Notes: generated from the letters alone by a model not told the origin. A stretch of 30,617 nt of DNA from an uncultured Collinsella sp. (GCA_934630855.1 CAKTWW010000025.1:1-30617), one strand, 5' to 3'; counted from the first letter of the stretch, positions 10,042 through 19,248 are shown. Made by a program: numbers and translations.

Positions 10042-11346
10042 TTAGGCATCCCAGGCGTCGCGGCCGCGCAGCGCGCGCAGACCGATGTCGTGACGCAGGA
10101 TCTTGCCCTCAAAATCAATCTTCTCGCAGGCCTCGTAGGCAAGGTTGCGGGCGTTCTCGAACGTGTCGCCCAGCGCGGTCACGGCAAGCACGCGGCCGCC
10201 ATTGGTCACGAGCTGGCCGTCCACCACGGCGGTGCCGGCGTGATACACGGTCACGTTCTCCATGGCCTCGGCGCCCTCGATACCGGTAATAACCTTGCCC
10301 TTCTCGTAGCTGCCGGGGTAGCCAGCGCTCGTCAGGACAACCGCCACGGCCCACTCGTCACGCCAATCGAGCTCAATCTGATCGAGCTCGCAGTTGGCGC
10401 AGGCCAGCATGACCTCGACCAGGTCGTTCTTAAGGCGCGGCAGCACGACCTGCGTCTCGGGGTCACCAAAGCGGGCGTTGAACTCCAGCACCTTGGGGCC
10501 AGCGGGCGTGAGCATAAAGCCGCCGTACAGGCAGCCGCGGTAGTCGATGCCCTCGGCAGCGAGCTCGGCCACGGTCTGCTCCATGACCGCCACCATGGTG
10601 GCGTGCTCCTCGTCGGTCACGATAGGCACCGGGCTGTAGACGCCCATGCCGCCGGTGTTGGGGCCCAGATCGCCCTCGAGCGCGCGCTTGTGGTCCTGCG
10701 AGGTTGCCATGGGGCGCACGGTCTTGCCGTCGGTAAAGGCCAGCAGCGAGCACTCGGGGCCAACGAGCATTTCCTCGATGACCACGGTATTGCCGGCGTC
10801 ACCAAAGGTGCCTCCAAAGCACTCGCGCACGGCCTCCTCGGCCTGCTCAAGCTCGGTCGCCACGATAACGCCCTTGCCCGCGGCCAGACCGTCAGCCTTC
10901 ACGACCAGCGGGGCGCCCTGCTCGCGCACATAGGCAAGCGCCGAGGCCTCATCGGTAAACGAGCCGTAGGCGGCCGTCGGAATGCCCGCGCGCTCCATAA
11001 GCTGCTTGGAGAACAGCTTGGAGCCCTCCATCTGGGCGCCCTCGGCACCCGGACCAAAGCAGGGAATACCCGCCGCGCGAACGGCGTCGGCCACGCCCAC
11101 CACGAGCGGGGCCTCGGGGCCAATCACCACGAGCCCGCATCCGTGGCTCTGCGCAAACGCCGCCACGGCCGCAGGATCGCAATCGTCGAGAACAACGTTC
11201 TCGCCGCAGCTCGCGGTACCGCCGTTGCCCGGCGCAATGTAGAGCTTGCCGGCGCGCGGTGATGCTGCGAGCTTAGCTGCCAGAGCATGCTCGCGGCCGC
11301 CGCTGCCCAACAACAGGATGTCGATGGTTTGAGTGTCCGCCTTCAA
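10042..11346 (-). CDS. purD: Phosphoribosylamine-glycine ligase (GAR synthetase)
   Basis: 434 residues. Ligates glycine to 5-phosphoribosylamine using ATP in de novo purine synthesis. N-terminal domain begins [18 protein letters not shown] and the ATP-grasp core includes [17 protein letters not shown]. Family motifs [15 protein letters not shown] and [13 protein letters not shown] are present. Full length and monofunctional. The start is TTG at 11346 with AGGAGG five bases upstream; no in-frame ATG lies near the N-terminal motif, so TTG is the credible start. It lies downstream of purA on the same strand, separated by two hairpins, and is followed closely by the Nudix gene. Confidence 0.95.
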   Translation of the reverse strand: MKADTQTIDILLLGSGGREHALAAKLAASPRAGKLYIAPGNGGTASCGENVVLDDCDPAAVAAFAQSHGCGLVVIGPEAPLVVGVADAVRAAGIPCFGPGAEGAQMEGSKLFSKQLMERAGIPTAAYGSFTDEASALAYVREQGAPLVVKADGLAAGKGVIVATELEQAEEAVRECFGGTFGDAGNTVVIEEMLVGPECSLLAFTDGKTVRPMATSQDHKRALEGDLGPNTGGMGVYSPVPIVTDEEHATMVAVMEQTVAELAAEGIDYRGCLYGGFMLTPAGPKVLEFNARFGDPETQVVLPRLKNDLVEVMLACANCELDQIELDWRDEWAVAVVLTSAGYPGSYEKGKVITGIEGAEAMENVTVYHAGTAVVDGQLVTNGGRVLAVTALGDTFENARNLAYEACEKIDFEGKILRHDIGLRALRGRDAWDA

Positions 11347-11370
11347 GGGTGCCTCCTCCTATGGATGAAC

Positions 11371-11445
11371 GGCCCGCCAACCATGCGGGCCCATTACAAG
11401 CAAATATACCCCTCGGCCGCCCGCTCGGGCTGCAAAGGGGTATAT
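11371..11445 (-). promoter_or_regulatory. Two hairpins between purA and purD
   Basis: ATATACCCCT (11404-11413) pairs with AGGGGTATAT (11436-11445), enclosing a further GCCCG/CGGGC stem. On the minus strand this is followed by TATATTTGCTT, a weak U-rich tail. Downstream, GGCCCGC (11371-11377) pairs with GCGGGCC (11385-11391) in the purD leader, ten or so bases before its ribosome binding site. The first may be a weak terminator after purA, and the second a leader structure of purD. No purine riboswitch fold was recognised. Confidence 0.45.
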
Positions 11446-11467
11446 CGCAATAACCAAATAGTGCCGA

Positions 11468-12763
<1,296 letters not shown>

Positions 12764-12845
12764 TTACATTCATGGACTGTCCGCGCACCACAAGCGCGCA
12801 GAAGCACAAAACATTCCCAGTATACCCGTGCAACGGGCGCCTGTC

Positions 12846-14237
12846 CTACTCCTCGGTATGCGCCCCATCAAGCTCATAGAACTTGGTGGATGCCGGCAGG
12901 AACATCAGGTCGACGTCGCCGATCGGGCCCGAACGGTTCTTGGCCACGACGATACGCGTAACGCCCTCGTCGGGTCGATCGTCGCGCGAGGCCTCGGCCT
13001 CGTCGGCGGAGCGGTCCAAGAACATAACGATGTCGGCGTCTTGCTCGATGGAGCCCGATTCACGCAGGTCGGACAGCTGCGGGCGCTTGCCGGTACGGGA
13101 TTCGACCTGACGCGAAAGCTGCGACAGCGCGATCAGCGGGATCTTGAGCTCCTTGGCCATGATCTTCATACCACGCGACATCTCCGAGACCTCGACGGTA
13201 CGGCTCTCGGAGCGGCGTCCCGGCGGAGGGCTCACCAGCTGCAGGTAGTCCAGGATGATGATGGCCTTCTCCTTGTTATGGAGCATACGACGGCTCTTGG
13301 CGCGGATCTCGGTCACCGTGGTGCCGGGCGTATCGTCAATCAGAATATCGAGTTTGGACAAGGTCTGTGTAGCCTCGTTGATGTTGGCCCACTGCTCGGG
13401 ACTAATGCGGCCCATGCGGAAGTCGCTGATCGAGATCATGGCGTAGGCGCAAATCAGGCGCTGGGCAATTTCCTTGCCCGACATCTCCAACGAGAAGAAG
13501 CCGACGGTATAGCCCGCAGCGGCGGCGTTGAGCGCCAGGTTCAGAGCGAACGAGGTCTTACCCACGGCAGGGCGGGCGCCGATGATGATGAGCTGGCCCT
13601 CGCGGAAGCCCATGAGCATACGGTCGAGCGACGGAAAGCCCGTGGGAACGCCCGCGGCCTGGCCGCCGGCCTGGCAAACTTCCTCGGCCTCGTTATAGGC
13701 CTCGACCATAAACTCGGTCAGCGTCTTGTAGCTCGACTTAACCTCGCGCGCCGTGACCTTGAGCAGTTTGCTCTCGGCCAGCTCCACGACCTCTTTGGTG
13801 TCGGTGGGGGCGTTGTAGGCCAGCGCGTTGATCTCGTTGGTGGCGCCAATCAGCTCGCGCAGCATCGAGTCGCGGCGCACGATGGCGGCGTGGTGCTGCC
13901 AGTTGACGAGCGACAGGGTCTGGCCCATCAGCTCCAAAATGTACGCCTCGCCGCCCACGGCATCGAGCTTGTTGATGCTGCGCAGGTAATCGATCAGCGA
14001 GATGGAGTCGATGGGGATGCGGCTGTTGTACATATCGACCATCGCGGTATAGATGGTCTTATGAATGGGCCGGTAGAAGTCATCGGGCTGCAGCTCGACC
14101 TGGGCCTCTTCGACCACCTCGGGCGACAGCAGCATAGCGGCCAGAACATTGGCCTCTGCATCTTGGTTTTGAGGAAGACCCAACTTGGAGCCGCGGTCCT
14201 CGACCGTCAGCCCCGTCTCCCTGTCGTCATATGCCAT
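12846..14237 (-). CDS. dnaB: Replicative DNA helicase
   Basis: 463 residues. Hexameric helicase that unwinds the replication fork in the 5'-3' direction. N-terminal domain about 20-125 (LPQNQDAEANVLAAMLLSPE). RecA-like motor domain from about 195, with Walker A GARPAVGKTS (220-229), Walker B IIILDYLQLV, and the LSQLSRQVESR and DLRESGSIEQDADIV motifs. No intein. Three ATGs lie close together (14249, 14243, 14237). The last is chosen because GAGGA sits five bases upstream. A promoter-like sequence precedes it, and a terminator separates it from rplI. Confidence 0.96.
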   Translation of the reverse strand: MAYDDRETGLTVEDRGSKLGLPQNQDAEANVLAAMLLSPEVVEEAQVELQPDDFYRPIHKTIYTAMVDMYNSRIPIDSISLIDYLRSINKLDAVGGEAYILELMGQTLSLVNWQHHAAIVRRDSMLRELIGATNEINALAYNAPTDTKEVVELAESKLLKVTAREVKSSYKTLTEFMVEAYNEAEEVCQAGGQAAGVPTGFPSLDRMLMGFREGQLIIIGARPAVGKTSFALNLALNAAAAGYTVGFFSLEMSGKEIAQRLICAYAMISISDFRMGRISPEQWANINEATQTLSKLDILIDDTPGTTVTEIRAKSRRMLHNKEKAIIILDYLQLVSPPPGRRSESRTVEVSEMSRGMKIMAKELKIPLIALSQLSRQVESRTGKRPQLSDLRESGSIEQDADIVMFLDRSADEAEASRDDRPDEGVTRIVVAKNRSGPIGDVDLMFLPASTKFYELDGAHTEE

Positions 14238-14270
14238 GAGCATCCTCATTCATATCGCTTGCGAGCATCC

Positions 14271-14297
14271 ATAGTATCAGCCGTAGCTTTAAAACAA
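14271..14297 (-). promoter_or_regulatory. Putative dnaB promoter
   Basis: On the minus strand, TTGTTT (14292-14297), a 15-nt spacer and TACTAT (14271-14276) with an upstream TG (extended -10: TGATACTAT). It lies about 35 bases before the dnaB start, after the rplI terminator. The short spacer is compensated by the extended -10. Candidate only. Confidence 0.4.
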
Positions 14298-14390
14298 GCC
14301 GCGCCTTGGCAATCATCACCGAACCAAACGGATGAACGGTCCCATATGTAGGACTTCGCCAAAACGTCCACCATGGCGCTCGCTCAGCGC

Positions 14391-14430
14391 AAAAAATAAA
14401 AGGGCGCCCTGGTCTCCCAGAGCGCCCTTC
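14391..14430 (-). terminator. Terminator after rplI
   Basis: On the minus strand AAGGGCGC-TCTGG / CCAGG-GCGCCCTT forms a long GC-rich stem (14401-14430 overall) followed by TTTATTTTTT (14391-14400). A classical intrinsic terminator closing the rpsF-ssb-rpsR-rplI unit. Confidence 0.9.
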
Positions 14431-14461
14431 TTAGAACAAGATTGTTGCGTTGCAGCAAGTG

Positions 14462-15001
14462 CTACTCGGCAGCAGCCTCAGTCTCGACCTCGGCGGTCTC
14501 GGCCTCGGCGACCTCAGCGGCCTCCTCGACCTCAGCCTCGGCAGCGAGCTCCTCGGCGGTAACGCCGACGAGAACGACAACCTCGGCCTTGATCTCGCGG
14601 TACAGCGAGATGGCAACGGTGTGGGCACCGGCAACCTTGATGGGCTTACCGAGCTCGACGCGCTTGCGGTCGATGTCCATACCGAGCTGAGCCTTGATGG
14701 CATCAGCGATCATAGCGGCGGTGACGGAACCAAAGAGGATGCCCTCGTCGCCGACCTTGACGTCAACGGTGACCGTCTTGCCCTCGAAGGCAGCCTTGGT
14801 CTCGTTGGCGGTAGCCAGACGGACGGCCTCGCGCTTGGCGATGTTGTTGCGACGCTCGTCAAGCTGCTTGAGGTTGCCCTTGGTGGCGGCAACAGCGAGC
14901 TTCTTGGGGAACAGGAAGTTCTCAGCGTAACCCTGAGCGACCTCTACGACGTCACCCTCGCCGCCCTTGCCCTTGATCTCATCGAGAAGAATAACCTTCA
15001 T
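14462..15001 (-). CDS. rplI: 50S ribosomal protein bL9
   Basis: 179 residues. bL9 binds 23S rRNA near the L1 stalk. The N-terminal domain is canonical (MKVILLDEIKGKGGEGDVVE, then GYAENFLFPKKLAVAAT), followed by the connecting helix and the C-terminal domain (EGILFGSVTAAMIADAIK). About 30 residues at the end are extra relative to the usual 150 or so, consisting almost only of Ala, Glu, Val and Thr. This acidic tail is probably disordered; its role is unknown. The ATG at 15001 has GGGAGA upstream. It follows rpsR by 15 bases and is followed by a terminator. Confidence 0.96.
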   Translation of the reverse strand: MKVILLDEIKGKGGEGDVVEVAQGYAENFLFPKKLAVAATKGNLKQLDERRNNIAKREAVRLATANETKAAFEGKTVTVDVKVGDEGILFGSVTAAMIADAIKAQLGMDIDRKRVELGKPIKVAGAHTVAISLYREIKAEVVVLVGVTAEELAAEAEVEEAAEVAEAETAEVETEAAAE

Positions 15002-15016
15002 GATGCGTCTCCCTTC

Positions 15017-15283
15017 TTAGCCGCGGTCGCGGTTGCCACGAGAGGAAACCACGGGGACGGTGTACGGCAGGAGAGCCATCTCGCGGGCGCGCTTGATGGC
15101 GTTGGCGATGTCATGCTGATGCTGCGTGCAAGCGCCAGTGACGCGACGGGGCTTGATCTTGCCACGGTCGGTCATGTACTTACGGAGAAGCTGAGTGTCC
15201 TTATAGTCGATGAACTCAGTGTTCTCCTTGCAGAACTGGCAGTACTTACGACGCGGCTGACGTGCAGAAAAATCATTAGCCAT
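15017..15283 (-). CDS. rpsR: 30S ribosomal protein bS18, Zn-binding type
   Basis: 88 residues. bS18 forms a heterodimer with bS6 on the 30S platform. The start is [15 protein letters not shown]. The ATG at 15283 has AAAGGT upstream; an in-frame extension to 15334 reads through the intergenic region and is rejected. It carries the Cys-containing zinc form: CQFC near residues 16-19 and CTQHQ further on, i.e. three Cys and one His in the positions used by C+ S18 proteins. RRVTGAC and [13 protein letters not shown] are conserved. Its operon partner rpsF lies upstream, separated by ssb. Confidence 0.96.
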   Translation of the reverse strand: MANDFSARQPRRKYCQFCKENTEFIDYKDTQLLRKYMTDRGKIKPRRVTGACTQHQHDIANAIKRAREMALLPYTVPVVSSRGNRDRG

Positions 15284-15355
15284 GTCAAAATACCTTTCAT
15301 TTGGCAACTTCGGCGAGCCGAAGCCGCCTCTCACTCAAAAATAGGTGAACAACCC

Positions 15356-15808
15356 TTAGAACGGGATGTCCTCATCGTAGACGTCGACCGCGGGCGGCGT
15401 AGCCACCGGTGCGGCAGGACGTGCTGCGGGCGCGGGAGCTGCGGGGGCGTAACCGCCCTGATCGTAGCCACCCTGGCCACCACGGGAGCTCATAAACTCG
15501 ATCTCATCGACGATGACCTCGAGTTTGCTCCTGCGCTGACCGTCGCGCTCCCAAGAGCTGTAGCGCAGCTTGCCCTCGATCGCGACCTTATTTCCCTTTG
15601 CCAGGAAACGGCTCACGGCCTCGGCGCGGGTGCCGAACATGGTGCAGTCGACAAAGTTGGGATAGTCCTCCCACTCGCCAGTCTGCGCGTTGCGGCGACG
15701 ATCGTTCACGGCGACGCCAAAGGACAGAACCTGGGTTCCGCCGGCGGTGGCGCGCAGCTCGGGATCGCGGGTGAGGTTACCGGTGATGTTCACTCGATTG
15801 ATGCTCAT
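15356..15808 (-). CDS. ssb: Single-stranded DNA-binding protein
   Basis: 150 residues. N-terminal OB fold (MSINRVNITGNLTRDPELRA, then FVDCTMFGTRAEAVSRFLAKG and VAIEGKLRYSSWERDGQRRS) that tetramerises and coats ssDNA. A Gly/Pro/Ala-rich flexible linker (about 110-142) leads to the acidic tip DEDIPF, the docking site for replication and repair partners. The ATG at 15808 has AGAGGAAG upstream. The position between rpsF and rpsR is the conserved bacterial arrangement. Confidence 0.97.
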   Translation of the reverse strand: MSINRVNITGNLTRDPELRATAGGTQVLSFGVAVNDRRRNAQTGEWEDYPNFVDCTMFGTRAEAVSRFLAKGNKVAIEGKLRYSSWERDGQRRSKLEVIVDEIEFMSSRGGQGGYDQGGYAPAAPAPAARPAAPVATPPAVDVYDEDIPF

Positions 15809-15856
15809 AACTCACTACTTCCTCTTGGGGCACAAGCCCAGTCCAAAACGACAGTC

Positions 15857-16150
15857 TTACTCCTGGTCGTCGCGACGGACGATCATGTGGCGGACCACAG
15901 CGTCGGTGATGCGCAGGACGCGATCAAGCTCGGCGATCTGGGTAGGATCTGCGTGGAAGTTGATGAGGGTGTAGTCACCATCGGTGAGGTCGTTGATCTC
16001 GTAGGCGAGCTTGCGCTTGCCCCACTCGTCAACGGAGTCGACCTTGCCAGCGCCCTCAGCGATCGTGGTATCGATACGCTTCATAACAGCGAGACGAGTC
16101 TCGGGGTCGAGCGACGGGTCAACAAAGAACAGCAGTTCATAAGCCTTCAT
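15857..16150 (-). CDS. rpsF: 30S ribosomal protein bS6
   Basis: 97 residues from MKAYELLFFVDPSLDPETRL, with the ferredoxin-like fold motifs GKVDSVDEWGKRKLAYEI and VLRITDAVVRHMIVRRDD. Partner of bS18. The ATG at 16150 is preceded by AGGAGGTGA, a near-perfect anti-Shine-Dalgarno match; the seven-codon upstream extension would include that site and is rejected. First gene of the rpsF-ssb-rpsR-rplI operon, with promoter and leader hairpin upstream. Confidence 0.97.
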   Translation of the reverse strand: MKAYELLFFVDPSLDPETRLAVMKRIDTTIAEGAGKVDSVDEWGKRKLAYEINDLTDGDYTLINFHADPTQIAELDRVLRITDAVVRHMIVRRDDQE

Positions 16151-16176
16151 ATTGTCACCTCCTCTGGGCAAATGTG

Positions 16177-16205
16177 GCTTCAGGTCGTGAAGGTGCGCCT
16201 GAAGC
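16177..16205 (-). promoter_or_regulatory. rpsF leader hairpin
   Basis: GCTTCAGG (16177-16184) and CCTGAAGC (16198-16205) pair perfectly around a 13-nt loop, about 15 bases upstream of the AGGAGGTGA site and downstream of the predicted promoter. In many bacteria the S6:S18 complex binds an rpsF leader structure to autoregulate. The position fits, but I do not see the CCG element of the known motif, so this could be another structure. Confidence 0.45.
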
Positions 16206-16221
16206 AGGAAAAGACTTGGTA

Positions 16222-16250
16222 ATAATATCTTTCAACCTCCCAGGCTGCAA
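16222..16250 (-). promoter_or_regulatory. rpsF operon promoter
   Basis: On the minus strand TTGCAG (16245-16250), a 17-nt spacer, then TATTAT (16222-16227), five of six matches to the -10 consensus at ideal spacing. About 70 bases upstream of rpsF. Confidence 0.6.
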
Positions 16251-16599
16251 GAATATGCAGCTACAACCTCATGACCTCCACATATGTCCATACTTGCACG
16301 ACACTTCTCGCGTATTCCAACCAAATCCTGACCAAGAGCTTGACGGATGCGTTGGCAGAATATGGTGACGTGGGGACAAGTTGGGCAAATCGCAGGTCAG
16401 CGCTTGCAAGGTTGTGGTCGCAAAATGCATACCAGTGGTTTGCAACATCGGTCAAAGATTTTTAAATTCATTGTCGAGTAGCTTATAAATACCTATTTTG
16501 AATAATTTGCCATATATAACTATGCTGGTCAGAGGCCTTTTTTGGCCGACTGAATCCCGTTGCGGAGTCGCGCGTTTTAAAAAATGACAACTTTTCTGT
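16251..16599. other. Intergenic region without a supported gene
   Basis: About 350 bases between the divergent rpsF and tRNA promoters. Two 64-codon frames on opposite strands overlap here, but both lack a good ribosome binding site and look like chance. The right half (16450-16600) is noticeably more AT-rich. No repeat or RNA was recognised. Confidence 0.6.
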
Positions 16600-16627
16600 T
16601 TGCACTTTGCGATTCCTCGTGTATACT
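16600..16627 (+). promoter_or_regulatory. tRNA-Ser promoter
   Basis: TTGCAC (16600-16605), 16-nt spacer, TATACT (16622-16627), ending 16 bases before the tRNA-Ser(GGA) gene. Good match and position for a stable-RNA promoter. Confidence 0.65.
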
Positions 16628-16643
16628 GACTTTCGCATTTAAC

Positions 16644-16734
16644 GGAGAGTTGTCCGAGTGGCCGAAGGAGCACGATTGGAAATCGTGTAGGCGTCAAAAG
16701 CGTCTCCAGGGTTCAAATCCCTGACTCTCCGCCA
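16644..16734 (+). tRNA. tRNA-Ser(GGA)
   Basis: Acceptor stem GGAGAGT pairs with ACTCTCC, discriminator G, encoded CCA. Anticodon stem CACGA/TCGTG with loop TTGGAAA gives anticodon GGA (16678-16680), reading UCC/UCU. A long variable arm and the T-arm GGGTTCAAATCCC complete a class II serine tRNA of 91 nt. Confidence 0.97.
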
Positions 16735-16743
16735 GTTAATTCC

Positions 16744-16773
16744 AAAGCAGGCCTTCGAGCCTGCTTTGTTTTT
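16744..16773 (+). terminator. Terminator after tRNA-Ser(GGA)
   Basis: AAAGCAGGC (16744-16752) pairs with GCCTGCTTT (16759-16767) around CTTCGA, followed by GTTTTT. Intrinsic terminator between the two serine tRNAs. Confidence 0.85.
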
Positions 16774-16782
16774 ACCCCACGC

Positions 16783-16873
16783 GGAGGGGTGGCAGAGTGG
16801 TTGAATGCGGCGGTCTCGAAAACCGTTTGGCCTGTATAAGGTCACGAGGGTTCGAATCCCTCCTCCTCCGCCA
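16783..16873 (+). tRNA. tRNA-Ser(CGA)
   Basis: Acceptor GGAGGGG pairs with CTCCTCC (one G-U), discriminator G, encoded CCA. The anticodon loop CTCGAAA gives CGA (16817-16819), reading UCG. Long variable arm and T-arm GGGTTCGAATCCC; 91 nt. No separate promoter was seen, so it may depend on read-through from the first tRNA or its own weak signal. Confidence 0.96.
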
Positions 16874-16884
16874 TTAGTTGGTAC

Positions 16885-16915
16885 AAGCCCCAGCAATGGG
16901 GCTTTTTTCTTTTTG
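16885..16915 (+). terminator. Terminator after tRNA-Ser(CGA)
   Basis: AAGCCCC (16885-16891) pairs with GGGGCTT (16898-16904), followed by TTTTCTTTTT. Intrinsic terminator. Confidence 0.88.
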
Positions 16916-16935
16916 GGCACATTTCAATAACGCGC

Positions 16936-17069
16936 AGGAGGAGGGATTCGAACCCGCAGGGCGCGGAGCGTAAAGAAAACGCGCCAGTGGCGCGTTTTTA
17001 GCGCAGCGCGGTCGGCGCCAGCCGACCGGATAAATTTTGAGCTCCGCTCAAAATTTGGACATCCCTCCT
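16936..17069. repeat. Structured element with inverted tRNA-Ser 3' fragment
   Basis: Bases 16936-16955 are the reverse complement of 16848-16867, 20 nt spanning the T-arm and acceptor strand of tRNA-Ser(CGA). Three perfect hairpins follow: AAAACGCGCC/GGCGCGTTTT (16976-16998), GGTCGGC/GCCGACC (17010-17027) and AAATTTTGAGC/GCTCAAAATTT (17032-17056). The unit closes with ATCCCTCCT (17061-17069), complementary to AGGAGGGAT at 16939-16947. The whole could fold as one multibranch structure. It could be an integration remnant, a tRNA-derived repeat, or a cluster of terminators. Confidence 0.65.
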
Positions 17070-17113
17070 ATTCAGCCCACACCCCCATCGCTTTCAATCT
17101 CAACCCAAATCTC

Positions 17114-17178
17114 AAACATGTACATCACCCTCCAAAGATGTCAAATAATGTCGTTTTTGGAGGCTGGTGTACACGTTT
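17114..17178. promoter_or_regulatory. Long imperfect dyad upstream of the TRIC-like gene
   Basis: Bases 17114-17136 and 17156-17178 are inverted repeats over 23 nt with three mismatches, separated by 19 nt. The core arms read TGTACATCACCCTCCAAA and TTTGGAGGCTGGTGTACA. Located about 115 bases before the next gene start. Could be a regulator operator, an RNA stem, or the end of a small mobile element. Confidence 0.5.
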
Positions 17179-17291
17179 GACCCTGCGCCCGCATCAACTG
17201 CCGACCGTTTACCGAGCAATGAGGTCGCCACGCCCGACAACCATGTACTATGTACGGGCATTGTCTAAACCCACAACCCAAAGGACCCATC

Positions 17292-17981
17292 TTGCCCGTC
17301 GTCGCCGCTATGACCGTTACCGCACATGCCTCGGATGCCATGGTCGCCATCCCGTTTTGGCTCGAGATGTTCGCCGTCGTCGCGGCATCGATCTCGGGCG
17401 TGCTGGTCGCGCGCGAGCACAAGCTCGACCTGGTGGGCGCAGTCGCACTCGCCGTCGTTTGCGGCCTGGGCGGCGGCCTCTTGCGCGACATGACGCTCCA
17501 GGTGGGCAACGTCTACATCCTCAACCAGCCCATGGCGCTGCCGCTCTCTATTGCGACTGCGGCCATCATCTATATCTTTCCGGCAATCGTCGACAAACCC
17601 GATAAGCTCATCCCACTGCTCGACATCATCTCAGTCGGCATCTACGCGGCCACCGGCGCGGACAAAGCGCTCGTGTACGGATTCGCACCCGCTGTGTGTA
17701 TCATGATGGGCTTTTTCACCGCAGTGGGCGGCGGCATGCTGCGCGACGGCTTTATGGGCGTGGTGCCGGGCATTTTCCAACGCACCAACTTCTACGCCAT
17801 CGCGGCCATCGCCGGATCGGCAAGCTATGTAGCCCTCGTCATGAGCGGCCTCATGAGCAATGTCGCCGCACTGGTCGTATGCGTTGTCGTGACCATGGGG
17901 CTGCGCTGGCTATCGCTGCGCTTTGACATCAAAAGCCCTACCGAGGAAGACATCGCACACTTTTTGCATCGCAAAAAGTAG
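17292..17981 (+). CDS. TRIC/UPF0126-type integral membrane protein
   Basis: About 229 residues, mostly hydrophobic, with six or seven membrane helices arranged as two repeats. Each repeat carries the family hallmark GGGxLRD: GLGGGLLRDMTL in the first half, VGGGMLRDGFMGVVPGIFQR in the second. Prokaryotic members resemble trimeric intracellular cation channels; the physiological ion here is unknown. TTG at 17292 is chosen because AAAGGA lies six bases upstream. An in-frame ATG at 17250 would add 14 residues without a ribosome binding site, and ATG at 17310 also lacks one. Stand-alone plus-strand gene. Confidence 0.88.
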   Translation: MPVVAAMTVTAHASDAMVAIPFWLEMFAVVAASISGVLVAREHKLDLVGAVALAVVCGLGGGLLRDMTLQVGNVYILNQPMALPLSIATAAIIYIFPAIVDKPDKLIPLLDIISVGIYAATGADKALVYGFAPAVCIMMGFFTAVGGGMLRDGFMGVVPGIFQRTNFYAIAAIAGSASYVALVMSGLMSNVAALVVCVVVTMGLRWLSLRFDIKSPTEEDIAHFLHRKK

Positions 17982-17995
17982 TAGCGTGACCTCTC

Positions 17996-18031
17996 ACCTC
18001 TCACCTCGAAATGCAACCGAGAGGTTCTTTT
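17996..18031 (+). terminator. Probable terminator after the TRIC-like gene
   Basis: ACCTCTC (17996-18002) pairs with GAGAGGT (18019-18025), with an optional inner CTCG/CGAG stem, followed by TCTTTT. Moderate strength. Confidence 0.5.
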
Positions 18032-18093
18032 AGAGCGCCCGCGCGTTGGGTACCCTGTTAGGTATATGTCGAGCACCTAACGAAGGATTCACC

Positions 18094-19239
18094 ATGCCTT
18101 GCAACCAATTCCCATCGACCCGGCGCCACAAAACGTGGGGTCACATCACCATCCTATTCGCGCTCATCGCGCTCGCGCTCACCGCGCTTCCCACAGCATC
18201 GTTCGCCGGCACGGACACCGCGGGCAACGTGCTCGCAACCGATAGCGACTCCAATCCGTCTGGCGTCGAAGGCGACCTGTACTGGGCCGGGCAGAGCCTC
18301 AACCTGGATGATGCCTCCATTGACCGCGACATCATCGCGGCAGGCGAGAGCCTCTCTATCCGCGACTGCACCGTAGGTGGCGCCGTCCGCCTAGCGGCGC
18401 GCACCATCGATATCGCCAAAACCGCCATCGATGGCAGCGTGACGGTGGCCGGCCAGCATGTCGTACTCAATACCGACAGTACCGCCAGCTGTTTCTATGC
18501 GGCGGGCGAGACGGTTGCCCTGCGCGGATCTGCCAAGTCGGCAGCGCTCGCGGGCGACACGGTGACCATCGATGGCACCGTCGATGGCAATGTCGAGGTC
18601 TGGGCCGACAAGCTCATTCTGGGCAAGAACGCCCGCATCACCGGCACCGTGAACGCCCATGTCTCCGAAGACCCCGAGCGTGCCGAGGGTGCTCAGGTCG
18701 GAGCTCTCAAAATCGACCGAACCGAAAGCGAGGACACCTCCACGGTCAACGACACCATCGGCGGTATCGTTGCCGCGGCGCTATCCACCTGCTTTGTCGC
18801 CATCCTCCTTGAGCTCGTCTTTCCGCGTGCGACCGCCAGCGCAGCCGGAATGCTCCACCAGCGTCCCACGCCGCTGTGGGTAAGCGGCCTTCTGGGCACA
18901 GTCGCTATCGTCCCCGCCGTCCTGCTGCTGATTATCTCGATCGCCGGGCTGTCACTCGCCGGAGCCCTTTTGTGCGCCGTGATTGGCATCGCGCTGCTCT
19001 CCACCGCCTTCGCGGGCTGCGCCATCGCGCGTATGGTCGGACACAGCCAGAACCGCTACGCCATGGCAGCCGTCGGCGGCATAATCGCGGGCGTGCTCAC
19101 GGCAATCCCTCTCGTAGGCGACTTCATCAGCGGCGTAGCCTTCGTCTTCACACTCGGCTACATCATCCAGATCATCTGGCACAACGCCCACCTCAAGCCG
19201 CAGCAGCCCGCCAACATGCCAGGACTCCCCACCGCCTAA
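18094..19239 (+). CDS. Exported bactofilin-like repeat protein with membrane domain
   Basis: 381 residues from MPCNQFPSTRR. An N-terminal hydrophobic segment (HITILFALIALALTALPTAS) ends in SFA, a probable signal-peptide cleavage near residue 38. Residues about 40-215 show short regular beta repeats of the kind DGTVDGNVEVWADKLILG and TVGGAVRLAARTIDIA, resembling polymer-forming (bactofilin) beta-helices. Four or five transmembrane segments follow (from IGGIVAAALSTCFVAILLEL to GVAFVFTLGYIIQIIW). A bactofilin-like domain on the outside is inferred from the signal peptide. The ATG at 18094 has GAAGGA upstream; an in-frame ATG at 18046 lacks this. Convergent with the pilin genes and shares their terminator. 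Function unknown. Confidence 0.82.
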   Translation: MPCNQFPSTRRHKTWGHITILFALIALALTALPTASFAGTDTAGNVLATDSDSNPSGVEGDLYWAGQSLNLDDASIDRDIIAAGESLSIRDCTVGGAVRLAARTIDIAKTAIDGSVTVAGQHVVLNTDSTASCFYAAGETVALRGSAKSAALAGDTVTIDGTVDGNVEVWADKLILGKNARITGTVNAHVSEDPERAEGAQVGALKIDRTESEDTSTVNDTIGGIVAAALSTCFVAILLELVFPRATASAAGMLHQRPTPLWVSGLLGTVAIVPAVLLLIISIAGLSLAGALLCAVIGIALLSTAFAGCAIARMVGHSQNRYAMAAVGGIIAGVLTAIPLVGDFISGVAFVFTLGYIIQIIWHNAHLKPQQPANMPGLPTA

Positions 19240-19248
19240 CCCAGCCAA

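Noticed and set aside
11347..11467. Purine riboswitch between purA and purD
   Set aside because: Hairpins are present, but the three-way junction and conserved loop sequences of purine or PRPP/ppGpp riboswitches were not seen.
16261..16465. Two overlapping 64-codon ORFs on opposite strands
   Set aside because: Neither has a ribosome binding site or family signature; each is the mirror of the other, in a region between divergent promoters.
17138..17605. 155-codon plus-strand ORF starting inside the dyad
   Set aside because: It overlaps the TRIC-like gene in another frame and turns into an Arg-rich frame-shifted shadow of it.
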